A stretch of DNA of 64,000 nucleotides from Alisma plantago-aquatica (Eukaryota; Streptophyta; Magnoliopsida; Alismatales; Alismataceae), in contig OY856412.1 in NCBI GenBank assembly GCA_963693085.1, positions 1,413,590,394 through 1,413,654,393 of the forward strand, given 5' to 3'. The translations under genes and the position numbers were made by a program. Positions 21,809 through 35,245 of this stretch are shown in pieces (the first letter of the stretch is position 1; every line of letters begins with the position of its first letter). The notes under the pieces are model-generated. The model was not told the DNA's origin. It ran no database searches and saw only the letters and a list, made by a program, of their open reading frames with translations.

Positions 21809-21826
21809 TCCCCAGCAACGGCGCCA
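21809..21826 (-). other. Primer binding site of Element 1 (tRNA-Asp type)
   Basis: Minus strand TGGCGCCGTTGCTGGGGA, five bases inside the 5' LTR. It complements the 3' end of plant tRNA-Asp (from memory of Athila-type elements), with one mismatch relative to the site in Element 2. Confidence 0.85.
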
Positions 21827-21831
21827 ATTTT

Positions 21832-23798
21832 TGATGGAGCTTCCACTCACGTGGAATTGCGTGCACCAAATAAAAATCCTAAAGATGGTAAGTCTTTAGG
21901 TTTAGCCTTGCTTATACTGGATAGAAAACTCCACCCATGTATGCTAAGTTACGTGGAAGTCTTATCGCAGTATAGTTAAGGGTCGAATCCACGAGACAAT
22001 GGTCTTGTTGTAAGCAACAAGATGGAAAACGCTAGAATTTCACTTAATCACTCAATAGTTGGTATTTAGATCAAAAGATTGATTTGGTTGTTTTTAAGCT
22101 AAGTGCAAGTAAAGTAAAGGAAGCAATAAATTTAATGAGTTAAACTATGATAAAAGATCACTAGGGTGTGATCGATTTTTCACCGCCACTACACATCGAT
22201 CAACACATGCAAAGCAAAACTTAACCTGCAAAAAGAGTCCAGTCAGTTAGTATCCTTGTAGACTTAGCCTCCTTTCAGAGAATCTAACTATGAGAGGTGC
22301 AGGAATGTTGCAACGCCAGCCATTCCCGAACAAATGGTCACATTACTTTGCATCATTCCCCTCGCAAAGTGTGTTCCTCGACTTATCAAGGTTGCACTTC
22401 CATACGTCAACTGATTCCATTCCATAGTATGAAAGTGCAATGGATGATAGTGAGTTTACTCCACTTCTTGAGATACACTTCTAGATACCGAAACAGATGC
22501 ATGGTGGATACATGCACCAAGAACCAACATACAAACGAGTTTCAAATCCCAAAGTACAAACGTAGACAATTCATACTAAAAGATAAAAGATAACACAAGT
22601 TGGAGATCAAGCAACATGCATTCATTAATCATTTGATGTTGAACTGACAGAGATAAGAACTCCATATTACAACCTAAGGATTACATTTACATGATATGAA
22701 AGCATGGGTAGCGGGGCTACTCCCCGCACCCTAGTGAAGAAGACTACTCGCTCATGACTAGGACAAAGAAGGAGGCAAGAAGAGAGAGAGCGTCATCCCC
22801 ACAAAGGAGAGAGGAAATTCAACCCCTTGGAGAGAGAGAAACGATCCAACAGCTTCACAGGTTGCTCGATGACAAGATCTCCCTCTTCCCACCTTCTTTG
22901 GTAGAGAGAGAGAAAGCAGCTTCGAGATGGAGTATGGGTCTCAGACCGGCAGCCCCAGGATGGATGATGGAAGTAGCAAGAGCTCTGGAATGATTGAGGT
23001 AGCCTTTGGATGTCTGAAAACTTCCCCCCTCTCGTGATGGACCCTTTGGGTCTTATTTATAGGCCTTAAGTGAAATCCAAACGGTTTGGAGACCGTTTGG
23101 ACCTCAAGACTGTTTGGACCTCAAGACCGTTTGGACCTTGAGACTGTTTGGCTTCATGCGGTCTAAAGACCGTTTGAACTCCATGCGGTCTCGGGACCGG
23201 TTGGCTTCATGCGGTCTTGAGACCGTTTGAACTCCATGCAGTCTCGGGACTGGTTGGCTTCATGCGGTCTTGGGACCATTTGAACTCCATGCGGTCTCGG
23301 GACCGGTTGGCTTCATGTGGTCTTGGGATCATTTGAACTCCATGCGGTCTCGGGACCGGTTGGCTTCATGCGGTCTTGGGACCAGCTGGCTTCATGTGGT
23401 CTTGGGACTGTTTGAACTCCATGCGGTCTTGGGACCGGTTGGCTTCATGCGGTCTTGGGACCGTTTGAACTCCATGCGGTCTCGAGACCGGTTGGCTTCA
23501 TGCGGTCTTGGGACCGTTTGAACTCCATGCGGTCTCGGGACCGATTGGCTTCATGCGGTCTTGGGACCGTTTGAACTCCATGCGGTCTCGGGACCGGTTG
23601 GCTTCATGCGGTCTTGAGATTGAGTTATTCTTTTATGTTTTTTTGTGCTTTTCCTGCATGTATAGAAAGGAAAAGTTAGTCTGATGGTATATTTACAAAA
23701 AAAGGGTAAAATTAGGATTATGTATAGTTTAAACTTAGAAAGAGTATGAAAAACTAAGAAAAAGGGCTAAGATAATCGTCCAAAATAGGAGGTTATCA
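21832..23798 (-). repeat. 5' LTR of Element 1
   Basis: 1,967 bp, TG...CA bounded, adjacent to the target duplication GTATA on its outer side and the primer site on its inner side. It should hold the genomic promoter. Confidence 0.95.
23050..23618 (-). promoter_or_regulatory. 5' LTR promoter of Element 1: palindrome array plus TATA box
   Basis: On the minus strand the array of 26/27-bp units runs from about 23618 down to 23077. It ends in a perfect inverted repeat CCAAACGGT-TTGGAG-ACCGTTTGG, followed about 15 bp later by CTATAAATAAGACCC (TATA box, about 23062-23053). The array begins about 180 bp into the LTR. The TATA box and position support a U3 promoter; the role of the array is inferred. 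Confidence 0.7.
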
Positions 23799-23991
23799 GT
23801 ATACAAAATAAAAAATAAATTAACACCATGAAAAAGAAACACACCACACCATGTGAAAAAAATGTAATTTACATAAAACATTTTATTCATAATGTTTAAA
23901 CAATATGACATGAAAAATGATAATCAACTATAACCATGCACAAAGAATATAGTAAAAATTCACTAAAATGTAGTAAAAATTAATATTCTAC

Positions 23992-24616
23992 ATTGTGTTA
24001 AACAATGACGAATCAAAACTTATATTTACAAACACATGAAATAAGGATTTTTTAATACTTTATACATAAAAAGTGAAATAAAAATATTGTGATGTGATTT
24101 TAATAATAATATTTTAATTAAGATTCTGATGATATCATACAAAAATAGTTTTTAATTGTATCATGACCATTACTTATTTATATTACACAATAAAAGTAAA
24201 CATTTTTTTATGTTTTCCATATTTACACTTACAACAATCCAATCACATCGAAGTGAATGGAACTTCAGCTCCAAAAACTGAATTAGAGTTCCCAGAAAAT
24301 GATTTTCACATAACTTATGACTTACACCAAACCAATCAGAGCTTAGAGGAAAAGTAATTCAAGTTATCATACTTCACTTTGAGTGAACCATATTTGTAGA
24401 GAAAAACAAATGATTGTAAGGAAGTTATACTTAGAGGAAAAAATCTTAATGAGAAGTTGTGAGGACTTCAAATTTCTTTCTATTTGTAGAAGTTGTGATT
24501 GTTACATGTTATTAATAATGATATTTTAAGTATTTAATGTTGGTTGCATCCTTTTTTAATTCTTTTGGACAAAATCTCAAAAAAATATAGTGCAATATTA
24601 TATATATACCATTCAG
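23992..24616. repeat. AT-rich repeat, copy A (unoccupied CACTA insertion site)
   Basis: Starts ATTGTGTTAAACAA and ends TATACCATTCAG. It aligns with 28776-29060 joined to 36379-36809 (copy B). At 24181-24196 it reads TATTACACAATAAAAG, the pre-insertion form of the site that the CACTA element occupies in copy B. The family is not recognised and no coding frame is seen. Confidence 0.85.
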
Positions 24617-27600
24617 ATGGAATTAGGCTTTCAACATGATTTCAAAACATAATAAAGAGATAACCACTCACTCAGTCAAGAAGAACCTTAATTCCATGGC
24701 CGAAGGACTAAAATTCTAATAACACATTCAATTCGTAGAAATTGACTCCTTTTCATCCTCCTTCCAACATTGAAACCCTAGAAAAGAAGAGTAGGAAAAA
24801 AGAAAGAGAAAATAGGTGATCTCATATTTTGTTTATCTAGATCATAGGAGGGTCAAATTACATGCATAGGAGAGAAGAATCTCAATGAAAACATATCTAT
24901 GGTTGATGAACTTATATGAATTTGCAAGATTTAGGAACCTTAAACCCTAAATTGACATTTCTGAAGATTTCTACTACAAACCCCTAATTCTTGCTCTCTC
25001 TCTAGAATTTTGTATCTTGGATAGGAAATATGGATTGTGGGAGCTAGTAGGATTATATTTTGTTGACGTAGATCAATTGACGTGCTTGGAATATTTATTA
25101 ACAAGTTCAAAATATCCTTTCAATCTTCTTTTTTATCTATTCAGAGTGGTTGATTGATCGAGTTGTTATTAACAAGAAACGCAAACAAAACAACATTTTG
25201 TATCACTCTTATATCATTCTAAAATTATGATAATTTTATGTATTGTTTGAAAATGAGTTACTAAGATAGGCTAAAATTTTCATCTCATGTAAAGGTACCA
25301 ATAAAGTATAAAAATCAAACACCAGATTGCTATATTTCAGCCTCAATGTGTCGTCTGAGTTTGCCCTGAGAGCCTTGGCCAACCAACATGTTAGGAAATA
25401 TTCAGAAGTTCTAATATTTTTCAAGATAACTTATATATGATTAGTATATCTAAATTTCAATTAAATCAAAGTTATATATAAAATTAAAAACATCATTTAT
25501 TGGTCGCTATATTTATTAAATTTTGTATTCATATGCTACATAAACCCTATTTTTGGTTGACTATGGTTTACACTTATCAAACACTAATTATTCAAAATAA
25601 AATAATTCTTAGAATAATTTTCATTAGGTTTAAAATATCATAATTTGACTATAATCATTAACAATGATCAATCCAGTTTACTATGTAATAATCCAAGTAA
25701 ACCCTAACTAGATGGCTAGGTTGAATATCGATCATTACAGTGGAGATTGGGGTTGCAAGGATCAGGTCACATAGTAGAAAGGATGTTTCAGTTTCCTAGA
25801 TCTTGAAGAGATTGAATATGGCATATCATGGCTGAAGATGAAGGGTAGAGAAAACCCACAAAGCTCCATGGTGGAACCCTCCATGGCTGGAAGGTGGAAG
25901 AGGCGGAATGAAAATAGTAGCTAGGGTTCACAAAAATAGGGAACAAATATAGTAACAAGAGAGGGAATAAAGCCACATTCAATTGATCCAAGAAAAATCA
26001 CCAAGGGGTGGTTATGAGGAGTTGGGTCACCTCCAACAATGACAACTATAGTGTATAGACAAAGGTGAGGCATGATGTCCCCACTGTTTGATTAGAGAAC
26101 AATCCAATGTCATAGATGTCATGCCTTCTATTAGATGTAAGAGAGGGAATCAGAACATGACTTGAGTAAGATGAGAAAGGTGTTGGTCAGTCGAGGCACC
26201 TAAATGGTGGAAAATCATGACCATCCCATGAACATATCCAAAAAAGCAACAAAATTTGAGCTAAAATCATTATTCTAAGCCAAATTTCTGACAAAATAAC
26301 TTGAGATTGGTAGCCCTAATTGTAAATACTTTTGTGTCATTGAAAATATAAATGATACCCTTTATAATATTATATACATTAGAGAACAAGAATATCTTAT
26401 TTATGAAGTTTAATCTAGATGTGAGATGATGATTCATTAAAGCCTGAAACTTGGATCACAAGTGCAAAAATGTCCTCAATTGGAACATCAAGTTCAAAGT
26501 GATCAAATTGTGCTCATCACCACACTTGAGCCATGTAATTGAACTCAATTGAGTGAAGTAGGCCCCTAATATAGAGACAAAAAGTATAATTCATGAGAGA
26601 GAAAGTATACATGTCACAATAACTACATCCATTTTGAATTCTTGACATATATGAATAAAATAAAGTCTAATATGCACAATAGCAAGTGTATCTAATCTTC
26701 ATGAATCCAAGTTGAATACTTTGAAAATAATTTACACTCTAATAAGTATCTTATATAGAATCAAGGAATAAATAATATATGTAATAATATATATTTATGA
26801 AAGTCTAATTAATAACCACTAATTCATGTGAAGGTTGTGGTGAATGTGTTGGCTAATCCCAATATATGAAAACCTAAAAGTATTTGACTGTCCCATTTAT
26901 CATGTAATGTGTGGATGGATTATTTATTAATAAATTAACCTAAAAAGAAAATTGTAGAAACCTTCTTGTATGGTAGATGGTGTTGGAGATTGATCCCATT
27001 GATTTATAATTAGTCTTCATGTTACCTCAAAGACTTATAACAAGTAAGAGAAATCTTATGAAATATAATAGTTTAGAGAGAAAATATACACTAACTTTTG
27101 GAACAAAAAGGAATGGGAGTTAATGCACTCATCATTTTTTGGGTCATTTCAGTCATCATCTTTTTAGACATTTCATTGATTAACTCCCTATTTTTTATTC
27201 TTGAATTTTTGTTTATATGATTTCAATTGCTTCCTATTAATAGACCACGGAGATAAGATTATAGAAGCTTCAAAAAATATAACTATATGATTAAAATATA
27301 AATCAAATCATGCACCTTATATATTTTCTCTTATAAATTTTTATTTTCAACATGTTGAGATACACCACATTCTCTCATCTTACCAGTCCAATACCAACTA
27401 ACTGAGTACTCTTGGTTTTCATAGGATTGATAACATAAGTAATAGATTCATAATCTAGACTTCAATAATAGTGTTGGATCTTTCATCTTGAAGTTCACTA
27501 CTTTTAGATGTATATCTCACAACAATTTGGTCCTAACAAATTAGACTCTATGCATATCCTATTTGAATAAATGCAATCCATAGAGAAGTATATTATTCAG

Positions 27601-28775
27601 TATATACCATATGATTCAAACCATTAGTATAATAAACATCTAATAATTTTAGTTTACCTACAATATGTCCAAATTTTAACTCCTACAACACCATAACATG
27701 TGAATTAGGCACTATAAAATACCTTGAGAAAATTGTACTGATAGATATAGTAATTTTACCAAATCATGGCATTTCCATGCAAATTTCTTGGATCTAGTGC
27801 TACGGTTTCTTCTTTTATCTATAATACATTAGCTTCGTTCTTTTTAAAAATCTCCTAAAATGTGAAATTGAAAACTATATATGCGTTATTAAATAAGAAC
27901 ACTTCACTTAAAATATGTTTTACCTATGTTCTAAGATGACTCATCTACTCATCCAACTATAAGAACTTATCAATCTTGCTACCAGGGTCTATGTAAGTTC
28001 CCCCATCGTGGTGTCCATTCATTTTTTTGGGACTAGTATTTACCTTCAACTCAACTCTCCTTTCGGTTATACTAGAGTTAATGTGTGCCTACACCCATTC
28101 CTACCCTTGGCATGATAACTTAAATCAAAATCTTCATGCATAAATTGAAATTTGTATTCATCAACTTTATAAATAGAAATGGATATCTCATCAAACCAAG
28201 TGCACTTGAATAATGGGTATTTTTATATTAGCGTAATATTATAGTTTGATAAAATATTCTAGATACCTAATAAGTAACATCAAAAGAAATAAGATTGTCA
28301 TCCCTAGAGATATAATAGCTTGATGCTCTTGCAGGTAACTAAATCCCAAACTTTTATCTTCTAAAATATGTCTATTAGTTTTGAATGGTTCATTTAGACA
28401 TTTATTGAATATTATTCACAATTTTTACATCGTAAGAAGGACCTCGCGAAAGATATCAAGTCTCATCTATCCATTATGCAACTCCACTTACTTGAGCCTA
28501 TATATATGAAATTCCATATGGTATGAATATTCATTGCATTATTACTGTATAAGTAAGAGTGCTATAGAAGTTACTTACACATTTTAAACCTCTTATAAAT
28601 TCACTATGGTGCTTCAAACGCTCACAAGATCAACAGTTGTGCTCTCTGTGAAGAGAATGCGAAACAGCTAAGCCAAAGCAGTATGAACACGCTTCGGTGG
28701 AAAGGAAACCACCAACATTTTCCACCCACATCTGGTTATGATCTAGTATAGAGCAAGCTTCTCCTTGCATTATAA
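24617..28775. other. AT-rich intergenic DNA, probably old repeat sequence
   Basis: No coding region is supported; open frames are short and unrecognised. The part about 25440-25720 resembles 57680-57960 (TTGTATTCATATGCTAC / TTGTATTTATATACTAT, and AACCCTA-rich blocks), so at least this piece is a dispersed repeat, perhaps decayed LTR. The rest (25720-28775) holds nothing I can identify. Confidence 0.5.
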
Positions 28776-29429
28776 ATTGTGTTAAACAACGATGAATCAA
28801 AACTTATATTTACAAACATATGAAATGAGGACATTTTTTCAACACTTTGTACATACAAAGTGACATAAAAATAATGTGATGTGATTTTAGTAATAATATT
28901 TTAATTAAGATTGTGATTATATCATACTAAAATATTTTTAAAGGAGCAACATTTGTACCATGACCACTTGTTGATTCTATTATGGCTTAAAATATAATGG
29001 TCCTTGAAAAATATGATTCTTTTTTATGTCTTTGTCATCCTTACTTGTTTATATTACACACACTACTATAGAATAGGCCTTTAGCGTCGGTTAATTAAGG
29101 GCTTTAGTGTCGGTTTCAAAGTGACACCCAAGTGGGTGCCGCTAAAGGTGGACCCCTTCGGCGTCGGTTCCCAACCGACGCCAAAACGCTTCCCGCCACC
29201 GAAAATGCGCCAGCAAAGGGACTATAGGCGTCGATTTTTAAGAAAACCAACACTATAGAATTATTATAGACGTCCGTTATTAAAAGAATTGATGTCAAAA
29301 CACTTCCCTCCACCGAAAAATGCGCCAGCAAAGGGCTTATAGGTGTCGGTTTTGAAAGATAACCGACACCATATTAGCTGAACCGACTTTGGTTTTGTGC
29401 TAATAACCAACGCCATATCTCCTACCTGC

Positions 29430-29465
29430 CACCACGACCGTGCTTCCCAGCACGGCCGTGGTTCT
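29430..29465. repeat. GC-rich hairpin in the CACTA end region
   Basis: CCACGACCGTGC and GCACGGCCGTGG can pair around a short loop (TTCCCA). It uses the same CGGCCGTG core as the large hairpin at 35246-35465. Confidence 0.7.
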
Positions 29466-29933
29466 TGGCCACATAGACGTCAGTTTTTTATCAAAAACTT
29501 TCGTTGTATGTCTTTGGTGTCGGTTTTGTTCAAATAACTGATGCCTATGTTATGATTTTTTTTCTTATCAGTTTGCAGGCCTGCTGTATGGCTGGTCAGT
29601 AGGATGAGAACCTACAGTTCAGTTCTGAACTGCAGGTTTATGACATCCATTGATATCAACCAACAATAGGCCACAAACCTGCAAAATTAACAAGATGGAC
29701 AATATTATATATATGTGATTCACACACATATATAAGCACATTTAATTCATATTATTTTTTCATCACACAGATGTAGAAACCAGTAGCAATCTGTAGTTTC
29801 ATTCATTTCATCTCTTTTCACATTCAGACACATGTAGAAACATTTATGTATTGATCATCTTTACACACATATGACAATTCATAAAAATTCATTCACATTT
29901 ACTCAAAAATAATTATGAGAACAAAGTTATTCT

Positions 29934-32600
29934 TTATTCATCATTGTCATCATTGTCAATAAAATTATATCTAAAAATTCCCATTCTTTGTAGGACTTTT
30001 TCCCATTCTTCTCTTACAACATCTAATTCATCTCTCATATAGGGAGCATGAACATTGAAACGCTTTCCACCTATGCTGAAGTCAGCAATTTTAAAGACCT
30101 GTAAAGAGAATGACGTATATATCTAATTAATAATATATAATAAGATTGATATATTTCATATTATCTAATGAGACTATGCATAATACCTACTGTATCTTAT
30201 CGATTTCCATTACGGCATGTTTGATGATTAGGTCCATAAATAGCATCACATAGTAGGCGCATGCCCATCCGTTGTCTTGTGTAGCAATCTATAAATTGAA
30301 ACATACAAAATATTTAAAAATACAAATAAGCACAGTTCACATAAATAATATATACATTGGAGTCAAGAAATTACTTTCACATTCTCTCAAATTAGTGACA
30401 GATCCTTTTTCCTGGGGACCTTTCCTCCAGCTTTTTTGTACTCTTGTAAAGCCCTACATATGTTAATGTAACCCATTAAATTGCATAATTAAATAGTAAT
30501 GTAGTAACAGATGTTAACAGATATAAAAACATGAAATATTTCTCACGAGAATAATGGTCTTTTAATTGCATGTCCATATAATGTATCCAACTCATTCCCC
30601 GTAAGATCTAGATAATAGATAGTGAACGTCTTGGGGACAATAACTTGTAACTCCCAATGCTTACCACTACAGGTAAGAATGTAGAAAATTAATAACTCAA
30701 AATCCACAATAAAAATGTAATTTGCTTAAGTCCAAATTATAAGCAAAGTAAACTTACTCGACATTGAATGAAGCTATTATCACCGTCTTATTATTTTTAC
30801 CAAAATATTGAAAAGCATCACAGTAGTATGAAGCAACTGAATATGGGTCTACATCTACAAGACTAATCAAAGATGGAACCAAAAATCCCACATGGGAAAA
30901 CCCAAAATTTGTACATATCTTGTGTAAGTGGCTGCAAAATATGTATTACGTATGCATTAATATATATAAGAAACATGATCACCGTATATAAAACTAGGTA
31001 TATGGATGTATAAACAAGATCTCACCATATCCATATCTCTATCATAGATGTATTCAACCATTCATAACTAAACAACTCCAAAATATCTTGTATAAATATC
31101 TTATTTTTGTATGATTGACCTGCATTAATTCTTATGCATTAATATGTATGTATGCAGAACTTGTATTACATATGCATTAATATGTATGCTAAACTTGTAT
31201 AAATAGATTGTTATCGTATGATTTACCTGTAGCATCCTATGGAATATTAACAATTATAGGGCAATTTGTATCATGTTCGCCGATCCATACTGCCACACCC
31301 CTACAATTAGGACTTATCGAGGCGTGTAGGTCCCTTGGAAGCCAACTTGGTAGTCGAGGAGGTGGAGGCCGAGATGTAGTGGGTCTCGTCTTTTTGACAT
31401 GTATATATAATTTCAGATCAATTGATTCATATATACACACTAAAAAATTAAAGTAATGGAAATTTATCATACAATATCAGTATAGAGGACATCTGCTTCG
31501 GGCCACAATATCACTCCACCTACTGCCTCACCAAGTGTTTCAGCATCTAGGTGTGCATGAGGCAGTGCAAGATCCATCCAGTCGGGGAGTACATGTATCA
31601 GGCTCACACGTACCACATCATCTGGTACTAGATACCCATGAAACATGCACCCTTTAAGGGGTGGGTAAGCCGATGCCTCTGCAACGATATATTCTTGACT
31701 TTTTAGTCAGCATGGCTTCAACCCCTACAAATTTACGTAAAGAATGTTATATGCATATATACACAAACATATCATCTTTAACAGACTAGCTATTATGTCA
31801 TAAAAATAAATACAGAGGACATGCTAGGCGGTGGGTCTATAGGATTACTCCCAACCTCTACAGTATGAGCAGTAGGAGAAGAGCAGCCCACCACAGGTAT
31901 TGTCTGAGTGGCAGTCTGAGACGCATGCCACTTGCTAATTGCTTCATGGAGTCTCTTATCAAGTACTTCCTCGACTCTCCTATCAATTAACGAATCTACC
32001 TGTACATGGATAAAAGAAACACTAGCTTCTGATTATTGAATTCTCTTTTGCAATAACATTCTAAAATAAGAATAGGTTACCTCATCTTGTGAAAGTCCCG
32101 CTTTTGGGACAAGTTTGCGCTGGGATGGCCCAAAGAGGGCTTTGATGCCCACACCAGCGACTGCACCCCTAACACGTCCAGGATGCTCTGGGTTACCCAG
32201 AGCAATTGTCAGATCATCCCTTGTGCCATGAGGGATGAACTTACCTTCCTTCCTGTACTCGTGCAGCTCCCGCTAATCACCATCAACAAAAATTAGTAAG
32301 TAAACATAACAATAATCAATATCGATCGATTGCTATAAGAGTTGATTTTTACCATTTTTGCAGTCGCCTCAGCGGTTGTGGGCTTCTGTATGTCTCCCTT
32401 CTTATTTTGCCTCCTAGCTATCCACAAAGCATGGTGAGGTAGAGGTGCGGGAGCAGTAGTAGAGGACTCTGCAGTCTCTTGAGTAGCAGTAGGCTGAGCA
32501 GACTCATCCTGTAGTCTTTGGTGAACACCTGCATATCCTCTTGGACCTATTGTGTGGTCGTGCACATTCAGTGCACGCCTTTCTCATTGAGTATCTCTTA
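29934..32600 (-). pseudogene. CACTA second gene part: plant transposase C-terminal region and ULP1/C48 domain (spliced)
   Basis: Several exon-like pieces are visible on the minus strand. 32560-32100 has GPRGYAGVHQRLQDE, LWIARRQNKKGDIQK and GTRDDLTIALGNPEHPGRV, the conserved end of the plant PTTA/En/Spm transposase family. 31690-31500 has DDVVRVSLIHVL and LGEAVGGVILWPEADV. 30680-30600 has GKHWELQVIVPKTFTIYYLD, the ULP1 His strand. 30430-30370 has LQEYKKAGGKV. 30300-30200 has ATQDNGWACAYYVMLFMDLI, the Gln/Cys strand, with Ala where Gly normally follows the Cys. The last exon ends REEWEKVLQRMG and stops at 29934. Introns are AT-rich. Whether the ULP1 protein is intact cannot be settled without splice modelling. 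Confidence 0.75.
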
Positions 32601-33720
32601 ATACCTAAAGGTTAATCTTGAATAGGTTAATACATAAAAATGTATATTAATTAAATTGGGAGTGGTGCTTAATACCTTGAATTCATCTGTTTTTCTTTGG
32701 CTAACAAATGCCTCCCAGTCTTTGTGGTCCAGGTAGTTCTATTGATGTGTGGCTTCCTTTTGCCTAAATTTATTTTTTAAAGAGAATACAAACAAAAATT
32801 ATTAGTGTAGAATTTGTGAAATAGTGATCAATGTCTAGAATTGGAAATCAATCAAGAACCTCTTATCAGCATCGTGTATGTAATCTCAGGTGAGATTGGT
32901 CATATAGTTCCTTAGGACCCTCCCACATCGTTACATCACAAATTTACGATGCATCTTTTCATCCAGATCAAATATGCTCTACAAATTAAATAGAATTTTT
33001 ATTAACTAGTATCCTAAAAAGTAGTAATCTATACGAATAGAATTACAAATAATAATAACTCACGCATAGTTCCTTCCATATGTGGTCTTTCTTCCCTTTA
33101 GGAACTTTATGCCAGGATTCTAGGATAGGACTACAATGGCTGTGAGTAAGAACCCCAAGATATGAAACAAATGAGTTGTGGTTCACTCTATATGGATTTC
33201 CTGCATGATCGAAATCCACAACCAATTTGGGTTCATTGCCCCTTTGTTGTATTAACTTGTTCATCATTGTGATGCCCCTCACTTTCTCAATTTTCTTTTG
33301 CTGCTCATCAAGTGCTGTAATTTCTTCAGGGGGTACATCACCAAACTAAAATTTGATAAAAAACACACTTACATGATATAATTATAAATGAACATAGAGA
33401 TAGAAACCTCATGGATATATTCTTAAAACTTACATTATCAGGCGGCGCAAGCACGTCCTCACCCTCCTGGTGATCATCAGCACGGTCATCATGGGAATGC
33501 TCAACCATCTGAAAGTTCACATTCAAATTATAAATTTCACATTGTAAAGTAACACTAATTGTAAGGTTCACATTGTAAAGTACACATTCACATTGTAAAT
33601 TAATTCACATTTTAAAGTTCACAATCACATTGTAAAGTAATTCACATTGTAAAGTTCACATTCACATTGTAAAGTTCACATTCACATTGTAAAGTCCACA
33701 TTCACATTGTAAAGTTCACA
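32600..33720 (-). pseudogene. CACTA plant transposase domain (PF03004-like) exons
   Basis: 33282-33043 encodes RGITMMNKLIQQRGNEPKL, DHAGNPYRVNHNSFVSYLGV and WHKVPKGKKDHIWKELC, matching the start of the plant transposase (PTTA/En/Spm) domain. Downstream pieces at 32960-32860 (SIFDLDEKMHRKFV, with an internal stop) and 32760-32650 (YLDHKDWEAFVSQRKTDEFK) continue it. The family is found beside CACTA transposases and is thought to act as an accessory protein binding the ends. Stops show decay. Confidence 0.75.
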
Positions 33721-33722
33721 TT
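33517..33722. repeat. 20-bp minisatellite in a CACTA intron
   Basis: Units of TTCACATTCACATTGTAAAG and shorter variants are repeated about ten times. The region separates the DUF4216 and plant transposase coding parts. Confidence 0.9.
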
Positions 33723-33919
33723 CAGAAAAATAAAACATATAAAAAAATATAAACATTCATGCCTCTAATATTTTTATCTTTTATCAATTAACAATCCTTC
33801 ATTGTGATCCCCACGAACAAACAAGTCATTGTGATCCCTAACTTCAATGTTTGGTGGTATTGGCAACCCAACTAAGAATGGACTGGAGTCATCCTACTTA
33901 TCATAGTACTCTTCTTCAT

Positions 33920-35118
33920 CTATAGGATCTTCAATGAACTGTCTTTACCATGAAGAACAATCGACCATTTATCATTTCCAGGATCATCGATATAAAATAC
34001 TTGTTTCACTTGTGATGCCAATATGAATGGTTCACCCTTCTCACCAATCTTTTCAAAGTTCACAAACGTGAAACCTAATTCATCCACTATAACTCCTTTG
34101 TTGTTGTCAACCCAATTACATTTAAAGAGAAAAATTCTAAAATCTACATAGTCAAACTCCCATATGTCTTCAATGACACCATAATATGACATTTTAGCTT
34201 CATGTGGACTCTTATCCTTTGCACTTGCAAAAAATAATTATGACGCTTGAAGGGTGACACCACTGTTTTGGATGACACTCTTATCATCTTGATGCTTTGT
34301 GTAATACAAGAATCCATTTATGTCAAACCCTTCATAAGACATAACATTCAATTTTGGTTTAAAGGCGAGGCATTTGATGGTTTCAGTAAGATTATCTGGT
34401 GTTAGAGATAGTTGATGTAAGACTTTATCTTCAAACCACTTAATAAATGTCTTGTTATGCTCTCTAGCAAGCCACATTGAATTGGATTGAGGATATTGTC
34501 TTGGTATGTTCCTTGATATAAACACTCACTTCATCGATGTTGTGTAAAATATACAAGTGACCTTGCTCCAACTGCTCACGGCTGATTACTTTCACCCGTG
34601 ATCCCAAAATTCCTTTGCCAAAATGCTCCTCAATATTCTTGTCATTCACAGGAGCGTCATTAGCACTCAGAAAGTCATTGCAAAAATCCATAACCTCTCT
34701 CGCCACATAACCCTCAATAATACTCCCTTCAGGCCGATAACAATTTTGAACATCACCTTTAAAAATGCTCATGTAACATTCAAAGGGATACATCCAATGT
34801 AAGAAAACTGGTCCCCAATATTTTCACTTCCCTAGTCAAGTAGACAACAAGATGTACCATGATATCAAAGAATGAAGGAGGAAAATACATCTCAAGATGA
34901 AATAGGGTAACAACCACTTCTCTTTGCAATTTATCGAGAGTATTAGGGTCAATAACTTTGCTGTACAGACTGTTGAAAAAGAAACATAGTCTGGTGATTA
35001 CAAATGGTACATGCTTCGACAATATAGATGGAATTGCCACGGGCAATATTTGTTGCATTAGAGTGTGACAATCATGAGATTTAAGACCTATCAACTTCAG
35101 ATCTTTCATTGATACCAA
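33920..35118 (-). pseudogene. CACTA first gene, 3' part: DUF4218 and DUF4216 domains
   Basis: 35118-34464 encodes the DUF4218 pattern in two overlapping frames: LIGLKSHDCHTLMQQILPVA, ITRLCFFFNSLYSKVIDP, LEMYFPPSFFDIMVHLVVYL, then after a one-base shift MYPFECYMSIFKGDVQN and RPEGSIIEGYVAREVMDFC. 34525-33920 follows with LAREHNKTFIKWFEDKV and the DUF4216 block YYGVIEDIWEFDYVDFRIFL, FKCNWVDNNKGVIVDELG, QVKQVFYIDDPGNDKWSIVL. These two domains normally follow the Tnp2 catalytic domain in plant CACTA transposases. Here the chain begins abruptly at about 35135, so the catalytic part has been lost. Confidence 0.88.
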
Positions 35119-35245
35119 TGTACAGATGCAATATAGTTAATTCAAGATTATGGTGAAATGTGTATTAGGGTTTTAATATCTTAATTCAACATGCATTAAA
35201 ATTTACAGAATTAGGTCAAGCATAAGTATTCAATTGCAAATGTAT

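Larger units (their letters stand above)
6820..23798 (-). mobile_element. Element 1: complete Athila/Tat-type Ty3/gypsy LTR retrotransposon, 17 kb
   Basis: Two long direct repeats (6820-8722 and 21832-23798), each starting TGATGGAGC and ending GGTTATCA, are flanked by the 5-bp target duplication GTATA (6815-6819 and 23799-23803). Coding is on the minus strand. From right to left: 5' LTR, tRNA-Asp-type primer site, gag, protease, reverse transcriptase, RNase H, integrase, a post-pol hairpin, a palindrome array with internal TATA box, a second long gene region with ORF-1-like, coiled-coil and tandem ULP1-like domains, a polypurine tract, and the 3' LTR. The domain order and TGGCGCCGTTGC primer site place it in the Athila/Tat branch. 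Stops and single-base frameshifts mean it is not autonomous now. In the first about 180 LTR bases I count roughly five to six differences between copies, so the insertion is not very old. Confidence 0.95.

Noticed and set aside
23270..23521. 83-residue repetitive plus-strand protein in the 5' LTR
   Set aside because: A frame through the 26/27-bp minisatellite; its regularity is that of the DNA repeat, and it is antisense to the element.
26000..28700. Possible copia-type or gene fragments
   Set aside because: A few translated stretches looked protein-like, but no ordered motif series could be found on either strand.
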